A stretch of 64,000 bases of DNA, taken from positions 22,328 to 86,327 of the forward strand of contig CAJTQO010000007.1 of NCBI GenBank assembly GCA_910578405.1. The letters run 5' to 3'. The notes below the pieces were generated by a model. That model was not told the DNA's origin. It searched no databases and worked only from the letters and a program-made list of their open reading frames with translations. Numbering within the stretch: the stretch's first letter is position 1; each line of letters starts with the position of its first letter. A program made the position numbers and the translations under genes. This DNA comes from an uncultured Lachnospiraceae bacterium. Lineage in GTDB: Bacteria; Bacillota; Clostridia; Lachnospirales; Lachnospiraceae. Below, in pieces: positions 16,034-24,018 of this stretch.

Positions 16034-16738
16034 ATGCCTGTTACGATTTTGCATTCTGCACAAGCGAACGGAAGCCCTTATGCAGGGAATCTGAAAGTCA
16101 GCGTTACTTCAACGGTAGGGATGATTCCGGTTAGTGACGCTACAGTCAAAATTTCCTATAAGGGGATGCCGGATTCCATTATAGAAACTTTGGATACGGA
16201 TATATCTGGACAAACTGAGGAAATCGGGCTTCCTGCCCCGCCGCCGGAACTGAGCCTGGAACCGGGGAGTGAGCAACCCTATTCGGAATATAACATAGAA
16301 GTCAATGCTCCAGGGTATGAGCCGGTTACCGTATCAGGGACGGAAATCCTGGCAGATACGCTGGCCCTGCAGCCAATTGAAATGACGCCGGTGGAAACAG
16401 AGCGGCAGGAGGAAGAGACGATAGTCATACCGGACCATACATTGTATGGGGAATATCCGCCTAAAATACCGGAAGATGAGATTAAGCCTATGGATGAAAC
16501 AGGGGAGATCGTACTTAGCAGAGTGGTGATACCGGAATACGTAGTAGTTCATGACGGAACCCCGGATGACTATACAGCGCCTAATTATTATGTCAGATAT
16601 AAAGACTATATTAAAAATGTAGCTTCATCCGAAATCTATGCCACCTGGCCGGAAAATGCCATCTATGCCAATATACTGGCAATTATGTCCGTGACGCTAA
16701 ACAGAGTGTATACGGAGTGGTACCGGAACCACCACTGA
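16034..16738 (+). CDS. split SpoIID/LytB-like peptidoglycan-binding protein, 5' part
   Basis: The first 229 codons of a cell-wall or spore protein, cut by the genomic island. The N-terminal 150 residues are beta-rich and Pro/Glu-rich; then YKDYIKNVASSEIYATWPENAIYANILAIMS matches the start of a SpoIID-type domain (only motif key residues quoted in part here: DYIKNV, WPENAI). The frame crosses the 13-bp core and ends after the foreign residues NHH. The missing part is at 57002-57583; joined through the core they give a 422-aa protein with a SpoIID-like domain and a C-terminal peptidoglycan-binding domain. SD GAGGT lies 6 bp before ATG but inside the terminator arm of htpG. Known SpoIID acts in spore engulfment; this paralogue is more like clostridial cortex-lytic proteins. 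Function in the split state: probably none. Confidence 0.85.
   Translation: MPVTILHSAQANGSPYAGNLKVSVTSTVGMIPVSDATVKISYKGMPDSIIETLDTDISGQTEEIGLPAPPPELSLEPGSEQPYSEYNIEVNAPGYEPVTVSGTEILADTLALQPIEMTPVETERQEEETIVIPDHTLYGEYPPKIPEDEIKPMDETGEIVLSRVVIPEYVVVHDGTPDDYTAPNYYVRYKDYIKNVASSEIYATWPENAIYANILAIMSVTLNRVYTEWYRNHH
16719..16731 (+). other. attL core of the genomic island
   Basis: GGTACCGGAACCA, identical to the sequence at 57000-57012. The host frame reads TAC-CGG-AAC here and stops 7 bp after the core. Confidence 0.88.
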
Positions 16739-16809
16739 TTGAGGGTAGCAGGGAGATTTTGCTGGACAGGCTGGTGGTGAGGATAGATAGGGAGGAAGAG
16801 GGAAAGTAA
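16732..16809 (+). other. left-end coding segment for the alternative C-terminus of the recombinase
   Basis: Read in the frame that the recombinase gene would have after circularisation, these 78 bases encode 25 residues (PLIEGSREILLDRLVVRI, then DREEEGK) and a TAA stop. In the integrated state they have no start and are detached from the recombinase by 40 kb. Decayed versions of the same tail occur at 44106-44144 and 47897-47975. Confidence 0.75.
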
Positions 16810-16850
16810 CTTGTGACAGGCAGGGCTTTGGACTGCCGCTCTTTGACGGT

Positions 16851-16937
16851 TAAACAGCAAAACCGGAAGGGACTGTCAAGGTAATGTGAAGAAATCTTTA
16901 TCGTGCCGTTGACAGTCCTGGTTGGTTTTGCTGTTTA
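16851..16937 (+). terminator. long inverted repeat near the island's left end
   Basis: Two nested perfect arms, TAAACAGCAAAACC/GGTTTTGCTGTTTA (14 bp) and GGACTGTCAA/TTGACAGTCC (10 bp), flank a 29-nt loop; GGTAATTTTTTG follows. In the circular form it would lie 40 bp after the recombinase stop, where it could act as terminator; it may also be a protein-binding arm next to the attachment site. Confidence 0.6.
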
Positions 16938-17148
16938 GCGGTAATTTTTTGCCCGAAATTCAGAAATAATCACAGATGGATTCTGAGTTCAAAAATAGTG
17001 ATATCCAATAAGATTGGCATAAACTGCTGAGTATTTTATCATGGATTTTAGGACGAAAGAGGGGGGATTAGGTGATAATATTTCTATGAATGCAGGAAGA
17101 CATTATCCTGCATATGGTAAAGGATTAAACAGGGTAAGGCATACAGTC

Positions 17149-17177
17149 TTGTGTCGCTTATCGGATTCATGTATAAT
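17149..17177 (+). promoter_or_regulatory. promoter of the WYL regulator
   Basis: TTGTGT, 17 bp, TATAAT (extended TG upstream of the -10), 40 bp before the start codon. Confidence 0.7.
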
Positions 17178-17216
17178 AAATATAGAACAAATGGGAATAT
17201 GCTGCGAGGAAGGCTT

Positions 17217-18221
17217 ATGAAGAAAAAATATTCAAAAGTTATTAGGGGAATTGATATTTATGTTCGATTATGTGAAGGAAAGGCAATAAATAAAACAGAA
17301 GAGGCGGAAAGGTTTGGCGTTGACGAACGTTCGATTCATAGGGATATTGACGATATTCGGGCATTTTTAGATGAACGGCAGGTAGAGCATTCAACGGATA
17401 GAAGGAGCATAGTGTATGACCGTAACCGAAAGGGATTTGTCTTGACTGGAGAGGAAGGCTCTATGATGTCAAATAGTGAAATACTTGCAGTGAGCAAGAT
17501 CTTATTGGCAAGCCGGGCTTTCACAAAAAGGGAATTGGACAGTGTTCTCAGAAAGATGGTGGATGGCTGCGTTCCGTTGAAAAATATGGAATTGGTAAAA
17601 GACTTACTTAGAAATGAGCAGTCTCACTATGTAGAATTGTGCCATAAAACCAATGTCCAGGAACGGCTGTGGGACATTGGCATGTGTATAAAAGAGCAAA
17701 ATTTAGTGGCAATCCAATACAATAAAAATAAGCAAATTGTTCGGTACATAGTAGAACCGGCAGCAGTTCTCTTTGCAGAGTATTATTTTTATCTAATTGC
17801 ATTTATCGTTGAACTGAATACAGAGAAGCAATATGCACATAAATATGAGTGCCATGCAACATTTCGCATTGACAGAATAATAGAATATAAAAGACTTGAG
17901 GAAAAATTCCAGGTAATTTATGCGGACAGGTTCCAGGAAGGTGAATTTAGGAAAAGAATTCAGTTTATGTATGCAGGGCAACTTATGAGAATTCGGTTAC
18001 GGTTTTATGGGGATAGTCCGGAACCAGTATTGGACAGGCTGCCTACTGCATGTGTGGTCGAACAAAAGGAGGATGAATATATTATTGATGCAGAAGTATA
18101 TGGGAATGGGATAATTATGTGGCTGTTAAGCCAGGGAAAGAGGATAGAAGTTATCAGTCCTGAGACATTACGGTTGGAAATGAAAAGGGAAGTAGAAAAG
18201 ATTTTGGAATTTTACCAATAA
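17217..18221 (+). CDS. WYL-domain transcriptional regulator (YafY/DeoR-HTH type)
   Basis: A 334-aa regulator. Residues 1-70 form an HTH_11-type winged helix (INKTEEAERFGVDERSIHRDIDDI), then a WYL domain in the middle (LVAIQYNKNKQIVRYIVEPAAVLF, with FYLIAF) and a WCX-like C-terminus. WYL proteins sense nucleic acid or nucleotide ligands and often control phage-defence loci. Start is ATG 17217 with AGGAAGG 3-4 bp upstream; an earlier in-frame start at 17151 overlaps the promoter. It is the first gene of the island, well placed to control the cassettes downstream. Confidence 0.85.
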   Translation: MKKKYSKVIRGIDIYVRLCEGKAINKTEEAERFGVDERSIHRDIDDIRAFLDERQVEHSTDRRSIVYDRNRKGFVLTGEEGSMMSNSEILAVSKILLASRAFTKRELDSVLRKMVDGCVPLKNMELVKDLLRNEQSHYVELCHKTNVQERLWDIGMCIKEQNLVAIQYNKNKQIVRYIVEPAAVLFAEYYFYLIAFIVELNTEKQYAHKYECHATFRIDRIIEYKRLEEKFQVIYADRFQEGEFRKRIQFMYAGQLMRIRLRFYGDSPEPVLDRLPTACVVEQKEDEYIIDAEVYGNGIIMWLLSQGKRIEVISPETLRLEMKREVEKILEFYQ

Positions 18222-18370
18222 AATTAACATGATCTTTCTTAAACTCATTCTGATAAAGAACGCCAAGAATTTTTTTATAAAAAATATTTTTTTGCATTAT
18301 GGCTCTAAGAGGGATTAGTCATAAATGAATAAAGCCATGTGTGATAAAAATTAGTAAGGAAAAAATAGAT

Positions 18371-18385
18371 TGACATAAAGTGTCA
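18371..18385. promoter_or_regulatory. operator-like palindrome, first copy
   Basis: TGACA-TAAAG-TGTCA lies in a promoter region upstream of the 511-aa gene; TTGACA overlaps its left half and TATAAT follows at 18397-18402. The same block, with about 40 flanking bp conserved, recurs at 21413. The 18222-18532 interval holds no other feature. Confidence 0.65.
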
Positions 18386-18532
18386 TATATGAAGTCTATA
18401 ATAACTATGCTGAGAAAATAGATTTGTCCAGTAATGTTGGAGCCTTTTGTGAGAAAAGGATAATTTTACACTTTTATGCAGAGTGGGAAAAAGATGCGTT
18501 GGAATAAAAATGAAGTGCATGGAGGGATAGAA

Positions 18533-20068
18533 ATGGCAAAGAAAATCAGGTTTCCATTAGTGATGAAGGACGGAGTTGAGGTAAGAGATATAGGGGAATT
18601 GAAAGAAAACTTTTCTTTAGAGCAGATATTAGTTTATTTAGAGGACGGGAAACTGGTAAAATGGCTGTGCGACCGTAGCGAGGAGGAGCTTGCGGAGAGG
18701 GTTCAGGCGTTAAACCAAGAGGATGCCGATTTCTATAAAAAAATCTGTGACATATTTGAAGCGGAATATACGGGAACGCAGGAAGACATGGAAAGGGCGA
18801 TGGAACGGAAACGCAAGGAAACATTGTTAAAGGAGTTTACGGATGAGGGGAAATATTTAGAGGTTGTGGAACAGATAGCGTTTAGCCAGGATGATTTGTA
18901 TGACCTGCTCCACGAAGGCATAACGGAGATTTATTTGTGCGGGGAGAGGTTCTCTATCCCGCTTGGGAAAAGTGGAGTGCAATATATTGGGATAAACTCT
19001 CCGGTAGCGGTTATTTCATCAAAACATAAGATAGATTTTGAGGAAAAGCAAATTTCATTTCAGGGGGTGAAATTTGATGAAAAATATAAGGAAATACTAA
19101 AAGCAAATTTGGTTACTGGATCCGGTAGTGGTGCGGAGGAAGAGGAGGAGCAGAACGAAGCGCCAGCAAGAAGACCTTTTGGCAGAGTGAATTTTCTAAC
19201 CAAAGATTTGGAAAATGCGCAGGACTGGATTGCCACCATTGCCATCCATGGGGAAACGGAAGACATTTTAAAAGATCGTTACCAGGATATGGCCAAATGT
19301 TCGGCAAAAATCAGAAAAACAATTTCCGAAGACTCTTACTTAAAAAAGAGATTCCAGACGTTGGCTTCTGTATTCGGAGATTGGCTGGCGGAACAGTTGT
19401 ACGGAGGTCATCCAGAAATCATGGCGTTGGTAGACAAGCACAACGAAGACGAAGTGATGCTGGAAAAGGTATTTTTCCTGTACGCCAAACGTATCGGTGG
19501 ATCGGGAGATATAGACCTAATGTGCGAAATGAACAAAGTGTGGTATAGGGACGAAGAAGCCGACTCGAAAAAGACGGAGGCTGAGTTACGCAAAACACAG
19601 GCGGAACTGATCGTGGAAGAGAGCGATTTTGTTCGTGGGAAACGTCCTATAAAAACTGCTGTCACGAAAAAGCCAGCAGCAACAAAGACAAAGAAACCAA
19701 AAACAAAATCTCCAAAAGAAGAGGACGACGATGATATTCCCATTGAAGAGATGGGATTGACGAAGGAGCAAGAACAAGAACTCCGAGATGTGTTAGCTGC
19801 GCTTGCTGCAGAGCCTAGCATGGAAGAAATAATGGATAGAAGCATAAAGAACGCTCTTGCGGCAACTGGTTTGCACGATACCGAAGAAGAACAGCCAGAC
19901 AAAGAGGAACAGGAATTAAGTGAAGATTTCCAAAAGTGGATACGTGACCATGCCGGCGAATTCGCCAGTAAATGGTGGGACGAACATTTAAAGAAAGCTC
20001 ACGAACGGGGAGAAATGTCAACGGCAGACTTACAAAAGCAAGATAAGATTGCAAAGGAATCAAAATAA
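18533..20068 (+). CDS. uncharacterised 511-aa island protein, possible chimera
   Basis: I do not recognise a named family. Residues 1-80 form an acidic helical module (DGVEVRDIGELKENFSLEQI, then YLEDGKLVKWLCDRSEEEL). Residues about 130-190 are beta-rich (IYLCGERFSIPLGKSGVQYI). A Glu run near residue 205 leads to a helical domain, then a Lys/Thr/Pro-rich linker near 385-400, an acidic patch and a C-terminal WWDEHLKKAHE motif. Start is ATG 18533 with GGAGGGAT 4 bp upstream. From about 19130 the codon choice shifts to C-ending codons like those of the next gene, which suggests a fusion of parts with different origins. A decayed second copy of its N- and C-terminal segments precedes the AAA+ gene at 22494, so the ancestral partner may be that ATPase. 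Confidence 0.75.
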   Translation: MAKKIRFPLVMKDGVEVRDIGELKENFSLEQILVYLEDGKLVKWLCDRSEEELAERVQALNQEDADFYKKICDIFEAEYTGTQEDMERAMERKRKETLLKEFTDEGKYLEVVEQIAFSQDDLYDLLHEGITEIYLCGERFSIPLGKSGVQYIGINSPVAVISSKHKIDFEEKQISFQGVKFDEKYKEILKANLVTGSGSGAEEEEEQNEAPARRPFGRVNFLTKDLENAQDWIATIAIHGETEDILKDRYQDMAKCSAKIRKTISEDSYLKKRFQTLASVFGDWLAEQLYGGHPEIMALVDKHNEDEVMLEKVFFLYAKRIGGSGDIDLMCEMNKVWYRDEEADSKKTEAELRKTQAELIVEESDFVRGKRPIKTAVTKKPAATKTKKPKTKSPKEEDDDDIPIEEMGLTKEQEQELRDVLAALAAEPSMEEIMDRSIKNALAATGLHDTEEEQPDKEEQELSEDFQKWIRDHAGEFASKWWDEHLKKAHERGEMSTADLQKQDKIAKESK

Positions 20069-20092
20069 CAGCGGGTGAAACATACCGCTGGG

Positions 20093-20120
20093 AAAGGAGG
20101 GAACACCCCTCCTTTTTTTT
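20093..20120 (+). terminator. Rho-independent terminator after the 511-aa gene
   Basis: AAAGGAGGG pairs with CCCTCCTTT over a 5-nt loop and runs into eight or more T residues. Confidence 0.9.
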
Positions 20121-20192
20121 ATATTTGTTTATAACTATATATGATTGCCATGACATAGTAATAAACCAACGCAAAGAAGAAAGGAGTTTTTT

Positions 20193-21209
20193 ATGAAAGA
20201 AAGTTTGTTTCAATTCGAATCGGTTGCCCCTTTTCTATGCCATGTGGCAACCTCGTTCTGGATTCGTTGCAACGATCCAGACAACGAAGATGGCATCCGG
20301 GAATTGTTAGAAACCATTGACCTGGAAAGCGTTTTGGAAGATGCGTATTCTTTTTGCTTAACGGAAGAAGGTGCGCAGCGCAAGGATGTGATGGAAGCGT
20401 TGCGCGAATGCCTTTGGTGTTTGAACCATCTGGAAAGCGAGACAACCATCCAAACACCCATCCCGGATGAGCTTTACGACAAGATATTGGAGCTTGTGGC
20501 CGACTATAGCGGAGAACAAATTATTGGAAATGTGCATACTGGCACAGGGATTCCTACAAAGACACACCAATACCCGGAACTGCGGGGGAGCCTTAAAAAA
20601 GTGCATTTTGCCACGCGAGGCGACGTGCCAAAGAACGACACCAGAAAAAGTTTGGAGGAATACTTTGCGCAAACCATCCCAAACATTCTTACCGCGGATG
20701 GCCCTGTCATCTTCCAGGCAAACTTCAAATACGATGGAAACTCTGCGGTGTTCGAATGCCATGGGAACACCATCGTAAACGTTCTCACCAGATATGACAC
20801 CAAACAAAATTTGGGGAAGGACATCACTCACATATTCAAAGGCCATACTGTGGAAGACATCTTTGGAGACAACATTCCAAAACGCTGTCGGTTGGGGGAC
20901 TTTTCCTACGGTATCCAAGTGGAGCTTGTGGTATTGGAAGACCAGTTCTATGCATACCAAGAGTATACCAACGACAAAAAGTGCAACCATAGAAGCGCCG
21001 TATCCAGCATTGCCAATCAAACGAAAGACAAGTTCGATCCAGAATTGCAAACGTTTTTAACCGCGATACCGCTACAAATTGCAAGCGAGGAGCCTGTGGC
21101 AGTGCAAGAGGACGAATTGACGTTACTGCCATGGTTCACGTTCAAATCCTATGAGGACACGAAAAAGGAAAAACAGGTGGTAATGTGGAATGGCATCTTT
21201 TTGGAATAG
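20193..21209 (+). CDS. stand-alone LigA-like (NAD+-dependent DNA ligase) adenylation-domain protein
   Basis: A 338-aa protein whose motif order follows bacterial NAD+-dependent ligases. PIPDELYDKILEL (about residues 90-102) resembles the NAD-binding Ia segment SDAEYDxLLxEL; FKYDG at 178-182 matches the nucleotidyl-lysine motif KxDG with K179; TRYDTKQNLGKDIT resembles TRGDGxxGEDVT; QVELVVLEDQF followed by NHRSAVSSI resembles RGEVxMxxxxF and NPRNAAAGSL. There is no OB fold, Zn finger, HhH or BRCT region, and several canonical Gly residues are replaced (TRYDT for TRGDG), so nick sealing is doubtful. It may adenylylate another substrate or bind NAD+. AAAGGAG lies 6 bp before ATG. Codon choice differs from the surrounding island, indicating separate acquisition. 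Assignment rests on motif comparison only. Confidence 0.65.
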   Translation: MKESLFQFESVAPFLCHVATSFWIRCNDPDNEDGIRELLETIDLESVLEDAYSFCLTEEGAQRKDVMEALRECLWCLNHLESETTIQTPIPDELYDKILELVADYSGEQIIGNVHTGTGIPTKTHQYPELRGSLKKVHFATRGDVPKNDTRKSLEEYFAQTIPNILTADGPVIFQANFKYDGNSAVFECHGNTIVNVLTRYDTKQNLGKDITHIFKGHTVEDIFGDNIPKRCRLGDFSYGIQVELVVLEDQFYAYQEYTNDKKCNHRSAVSSIANQTKDKFDPELQTFLTAIPLQIASEEPVAVQEDELTLLPWFTFKSYEDTKKEKQVVMWNGIFLE

Positions 21210-21232
21210 CAAATTTCAGACAAGCTCTGTTG

Positions 21233-21381
21233 TTTCATCCAGGCAAAAATTGGAGTTTCCCTATACATGATCTGTGTCAGTTTTAGGCATAATTTCGATG
21301 ATGATGGTACATCAGCTAGAAATTTAAGTGATACTATGTGTAGGGCCGCAAAGGGAAACTCCAATTTTTGCCTGGATGAAA
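21233..21381. repeat. 149-bp MITE-like element with 30-bp perfect inverted repeats
   Basis: Arms at 21233-21262 and 21352-21381 are exact inverted complements and enclose 89 bp without a gene. TTG flanks both sides, compatible with a 3-bp target duplication. It sits 23 bp after the LigA-like stop and could alternatively act as a large termination hairpin. Confidence 0.65.
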
Positions 21382-21412
21382 TTGCATATAAAAATTTCAA
21401 AAAAATTTGGAT

Positions 21413-21427
21413 TGACATAAAGTGTCA
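21413..21427. promoter_or_regulatory. operator-like palindrome, second copy
   Basis: Identical TGACA-TAAAG-TGTCA in a promoter region that repeats 18365-18480 in diverged form. No plus-strand gene follows directly; the region to 21681 is otherwise empty, and downstream lie the XRE gene and the broken copy of the 511-aa gene. Confidence 0.6.
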
Positions 21428-21681
21428 TACATAAAGTTTAAACTAGTTATGTTGAGAAAAACTGTTTTATATGGCTATGTAGATTTTCTCTGAAATAAGG
21501 ATATTTTTACACTCTTATGCAGTCCAGGGAATGGATGCATCAGAGTGTATATGAAATTGCTTTTTGTGAGATATTGTTTCACTTCAATATCCTAATGCAC
21601 GTATCCGCTGAGGACAGAAAGTAGATAATATGGATCGTGGTGAGAATAAGATTGCGGAGGCGGTTTTGGCATATGTAAGCG

Positions 21682-21999
21682 TTATTTGGCTTTGTGTTGC
21701 AACCCTTTTACAACTGCCATGACAATATCTAATTGGCTACTGTCCAGATTTTTAAGCCCTGCTAAGATTTGGTCTATTTTTATTGGAGCAGGGTTGTCCT
21801 CATCAAAAAATTGCTGTGGCGAAATCTGGAAATACTCACAAATGTAAAAAAAAGCCTGCATGGAGGGGAGGGCCAGCTTATTTTCAATACGATTAATATA
21901 GCTTCCATTTTGGCCTAATGCAAGGCTCATTTCCCTGGCGGATACATTCTTTTGGTTTCTTAGGGAAGTGATTCTTTCAGCAAAAAAATCTTCATACAT
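21682..21999 (-). CDS. XRE-family transcriptional regulator
   Basis: A 105-aa protein with an N-terminal Cro/CI-type HTH (ERITSLRNQKNVSAREMSLA, GSYINRIENKLALPSM) and a helical C-terminus (IKIDQILAGLKNLDSSQLDI). ATG 21999 has AGGAGGG 7 bp upstream; earlier in-frame starts lack a site. It lies between the second operator copy and the AAA+ operon and is transcribed away from the latter, so it is a good candidate repressor for the TGACA-N5-TGTCA sites. Confidence 0.85.
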   Translation of the reverse strand: MYEDFFAERITSLRNQKNVSAREMSLALGQNGSYINRIENKLALPSMQAFFYICEYFQISPQQFFDEDNPAPIKIDQILAGLKNLDSSQLDIVMAVVKGLQHKAK

Positions 22000-22111
22000 G
22001 GTCTTGCCCTCCTTTTGGTAAAAGTATATAGTATGATGGATACAAAGATTAGATTTTAAATATCCTAATAATATTGACATAAGATATTAAATAACTTAAA
22101 ATGAATCGTGT

Positions 22112-22490
22112 ATTATTTCATCAAAACATAAGATAGATTTTGAGGAAAAGCAAATTTCATTTCAGGGGGTGAAATTTGATGAAAAATATGCAGAAATTTT
22201 GTCAATAGAGGTTTCTTCATTGCCTGTCGTGCAGGAAAAACAATTTTCAGTGACGGTGTCAAGATCAGATTATGCTTCCAATGCTTTGAATCAGAAAGAG
22301 TTAAAAAAATGATTAAAGCAAGCTTATGAAGAAGAAAAAAACGATTAAAGAAGGCTGATGAACGTATTGCTTATGTGACAGCATGGTGGGATAAACACTT
22401 GGAAAACGCCCATAAGGCAGAAAAAATGGAAATGGAAGAACGTAGAATAGTGGCAGGAAAAAGAGCGCAAAGATCAGGAAGCGAGGGAAG
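22112..22490 (+). pseudogene. decayed partial copy of the 511-aa gene
   Basis: About 75 bp near 22112-22189 are identical to 19011-19087 of the intact gene except for one extra T, encoding HKIDFEEKQISFQGVKFDEK. After an internal deletion and stops, 22370-22430 encodes WWDKHLENAHKAEKM, matching the C-terminal WWDEHLKKAHE of the intact protein. It directly precedes the AAA+ ATPase gene. Confidence 0.8.
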
Positions 22491-22493
22491 TAG

Positions 22494-23993
22494 GTGGAGA
22501 ATAAAACATTAAGGAATAAATTGGCCAGATATATTGATGCGGGATTTCCTATTTTATACATAAATACTTTTGAAGAAGGAAAAGTGGATGAAATCATAGC
22601 ATCTATCAGTTATAGGAAAGAGGTCTGTGAGTGGAACGGCACGAATGGATTTGTTGATTTTGATACAAAAGCCCCATTATGGATGGAAGGCTATACATTG
22701 GAAATGACGCTTGACGAATTTAAAACAAAAGAAAATCTTGATAAGAAAATTATACTTTTAAAAGACATTGCACCGTATTTAGAAGATAACCGTATTGTAT
22801 CGAAAATAAAAGGGCTGGCAGAAATGATCCATCATGGAGTAGAGGCAACGGTTATTATAATTTCAAACATTGTTGTCATTCCAAGGGCATTAGAAAAGTT
22901 TATTACTATACTGGAAATGGATTATTTGAATAGCGCTGAAATTGAGCAGGTTATTCTCAAGTTTATAGATGAAAATGGGATGGAGGCTGTGGGGGGAAGT
23001 CTGTTAAAAGAAATGTCAGTAGCATTTAAGGGGTTGACAGAGTTTGAAATTGGGAATATTTTAGCATTGGCTTATGCAGATAATGGAAAACTTACAAAAA
23101 AAGATCTGCAATTGGTTTTTGACCAGAAACAGCAGATGATTAAAAAAGCTGGAATATTGGAAATGATACCTTTGAAAGAGACAATAGAGGATATAGGAGG
23201 GCTGGAAAATTTAAAGAAATGGTTTAAACGTAAGGCAAAAGTCTATAAGAATATGGAGCAAGCAGAAAAATATGGCGTGGACATGCCGAAAGGAGTGTTG
23301 ATTGCTGGATTGCCCGGATGTGGAAAATCCCTAAATGCAAAAGCGGCAGCAAACCTTTTTGGGGTTCCTCTGCTCCGGTTAGACATGGGACGGCTTATGG
23401 GGAAATACGTAGGGGAGTCAGAAGGCAATCTAAGAAGTGCGATTGCCTTGGCAGAGGCAATTGCCCCTTGTGTATTATGGATTGATGAATTGGAAAAAGC
23501 GTTTGCCGGGATAGGAGGGACTGGGGGCGGCGCAGAAGTGACTACACGTCTTTTCGGAAATTTTTTAACATGGATGCAGGAGAAGAACAGCCCGGCATAT
23601 GTAGTTGCTACGGCCAATGATATAACGAAACTTCCTCCAGAACTGCTCCGCAAAGGAAGGTTCGATGAAATATTTTATGTAGGACTGCCAGATAAGAAGG
23701 AACGAGAAACCATTTTCCGGATACATATGGATAAACGCAGGGCAAAGGATTCTAAAAATGTAAAATATGCAGAACTAGTAAAAAAGACGGAAGGATTCAG
23801 CGGGGCGGATATTGAGGGTGTGGTAAAGGATGCAATAGAAACGGCATTTGCAGACGGAAAAGACAGCGTACGGACAGAAGATATCTTTAATGCCATAGAG
23901 AATACCCATTCCCTTAAGGAAATTATGAAGGATGCCATTGAGAAAATGGAAGAAATATACAGGGAAAGAAAATTTAAAAATGCATCCAGATAA
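22494..23993 (+). CDS. AAA+ ATPase (Ycf46/VPS4-like)
   Basis: A 499-aa protein. Residues 1-200 are a degenerate ATPase-like N-domain; residues about 230-470 are a full AAA+ module: Walker A GLPGCGKS near 270, pore-loop-like MGKYVGESEGN, Walker B VLWIDELEKA near 326, sensor ATANDITKLP, arginine-finger region RKGRFDEIF and the C-terminal lid SGADIEGVVKDA. This is the Ycf46-like group of unknown role, close to classical-clade FtsH and VPS4 unfoldases or remodelers. Start is GTG with GAGGGAAG just upstream. The next gene begins 25 bp after its stop on the same strand, so they form a two-gene unit. Confidence 0.88.
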   Translation: MENKTLRNKLARYIDAGFPILYINTFEEGKVDEIIASISYRKEVCEWNGTNGFVDFDTKAPLWMEGYTLEMTLDEFKTKENLDKKIILLKDIAPYLEDNRIVSKIKGLAEMIHHGVEATVIIISNIVVIPRALEKFITILEMDYLNSAEIEQVILKFIDENGMEAVGGSLLKEMSVAFKGLTEFEIGNILALAYADNGKLTKKDLQLVFDQKQQMIKKAGILEMIPLKETIEDIGGLENLKKWFKRKAKVYKNMEQAEKYGVDMPKGVLIAGLPGCGKSLNAKAAANLFGVPLLRLDMGRLMGKYVGESEGNLRSAIALAEAIAPCVLWIDELEKAFAGIGGTGGGAEVTTRLFGNFLTWMQEKNSPAYVVATANDITKLPPELLRKGRFDEIFYVGLPDKKERETIFRIHMDKRRAKDSKNVKYAELVKKTEGFSGADIEGVVKDAIETAFADGKDSVRTEDIFNAIENTHSLKEIMKDAIEKMEEIYRERKFKNASR

Positions 23994-24018
23994 TATAGTG
24001 GAAATGGAGGAAGGACAA

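Noticed and set aside
16663..16860. Minus-strand open frame spanning attL
   Set aside because: It runs across the junction of two unrelated sequences and has no ribosome site; the plus-strand reading explains the conservation.
20193..21209. LigA-like gene as a functional DNA ligase
   Set aside because: The OB fold, Zn finger, HhH and BRCT regions required for nick sealing by NAD+ ligases are absent and motif glycines differ.
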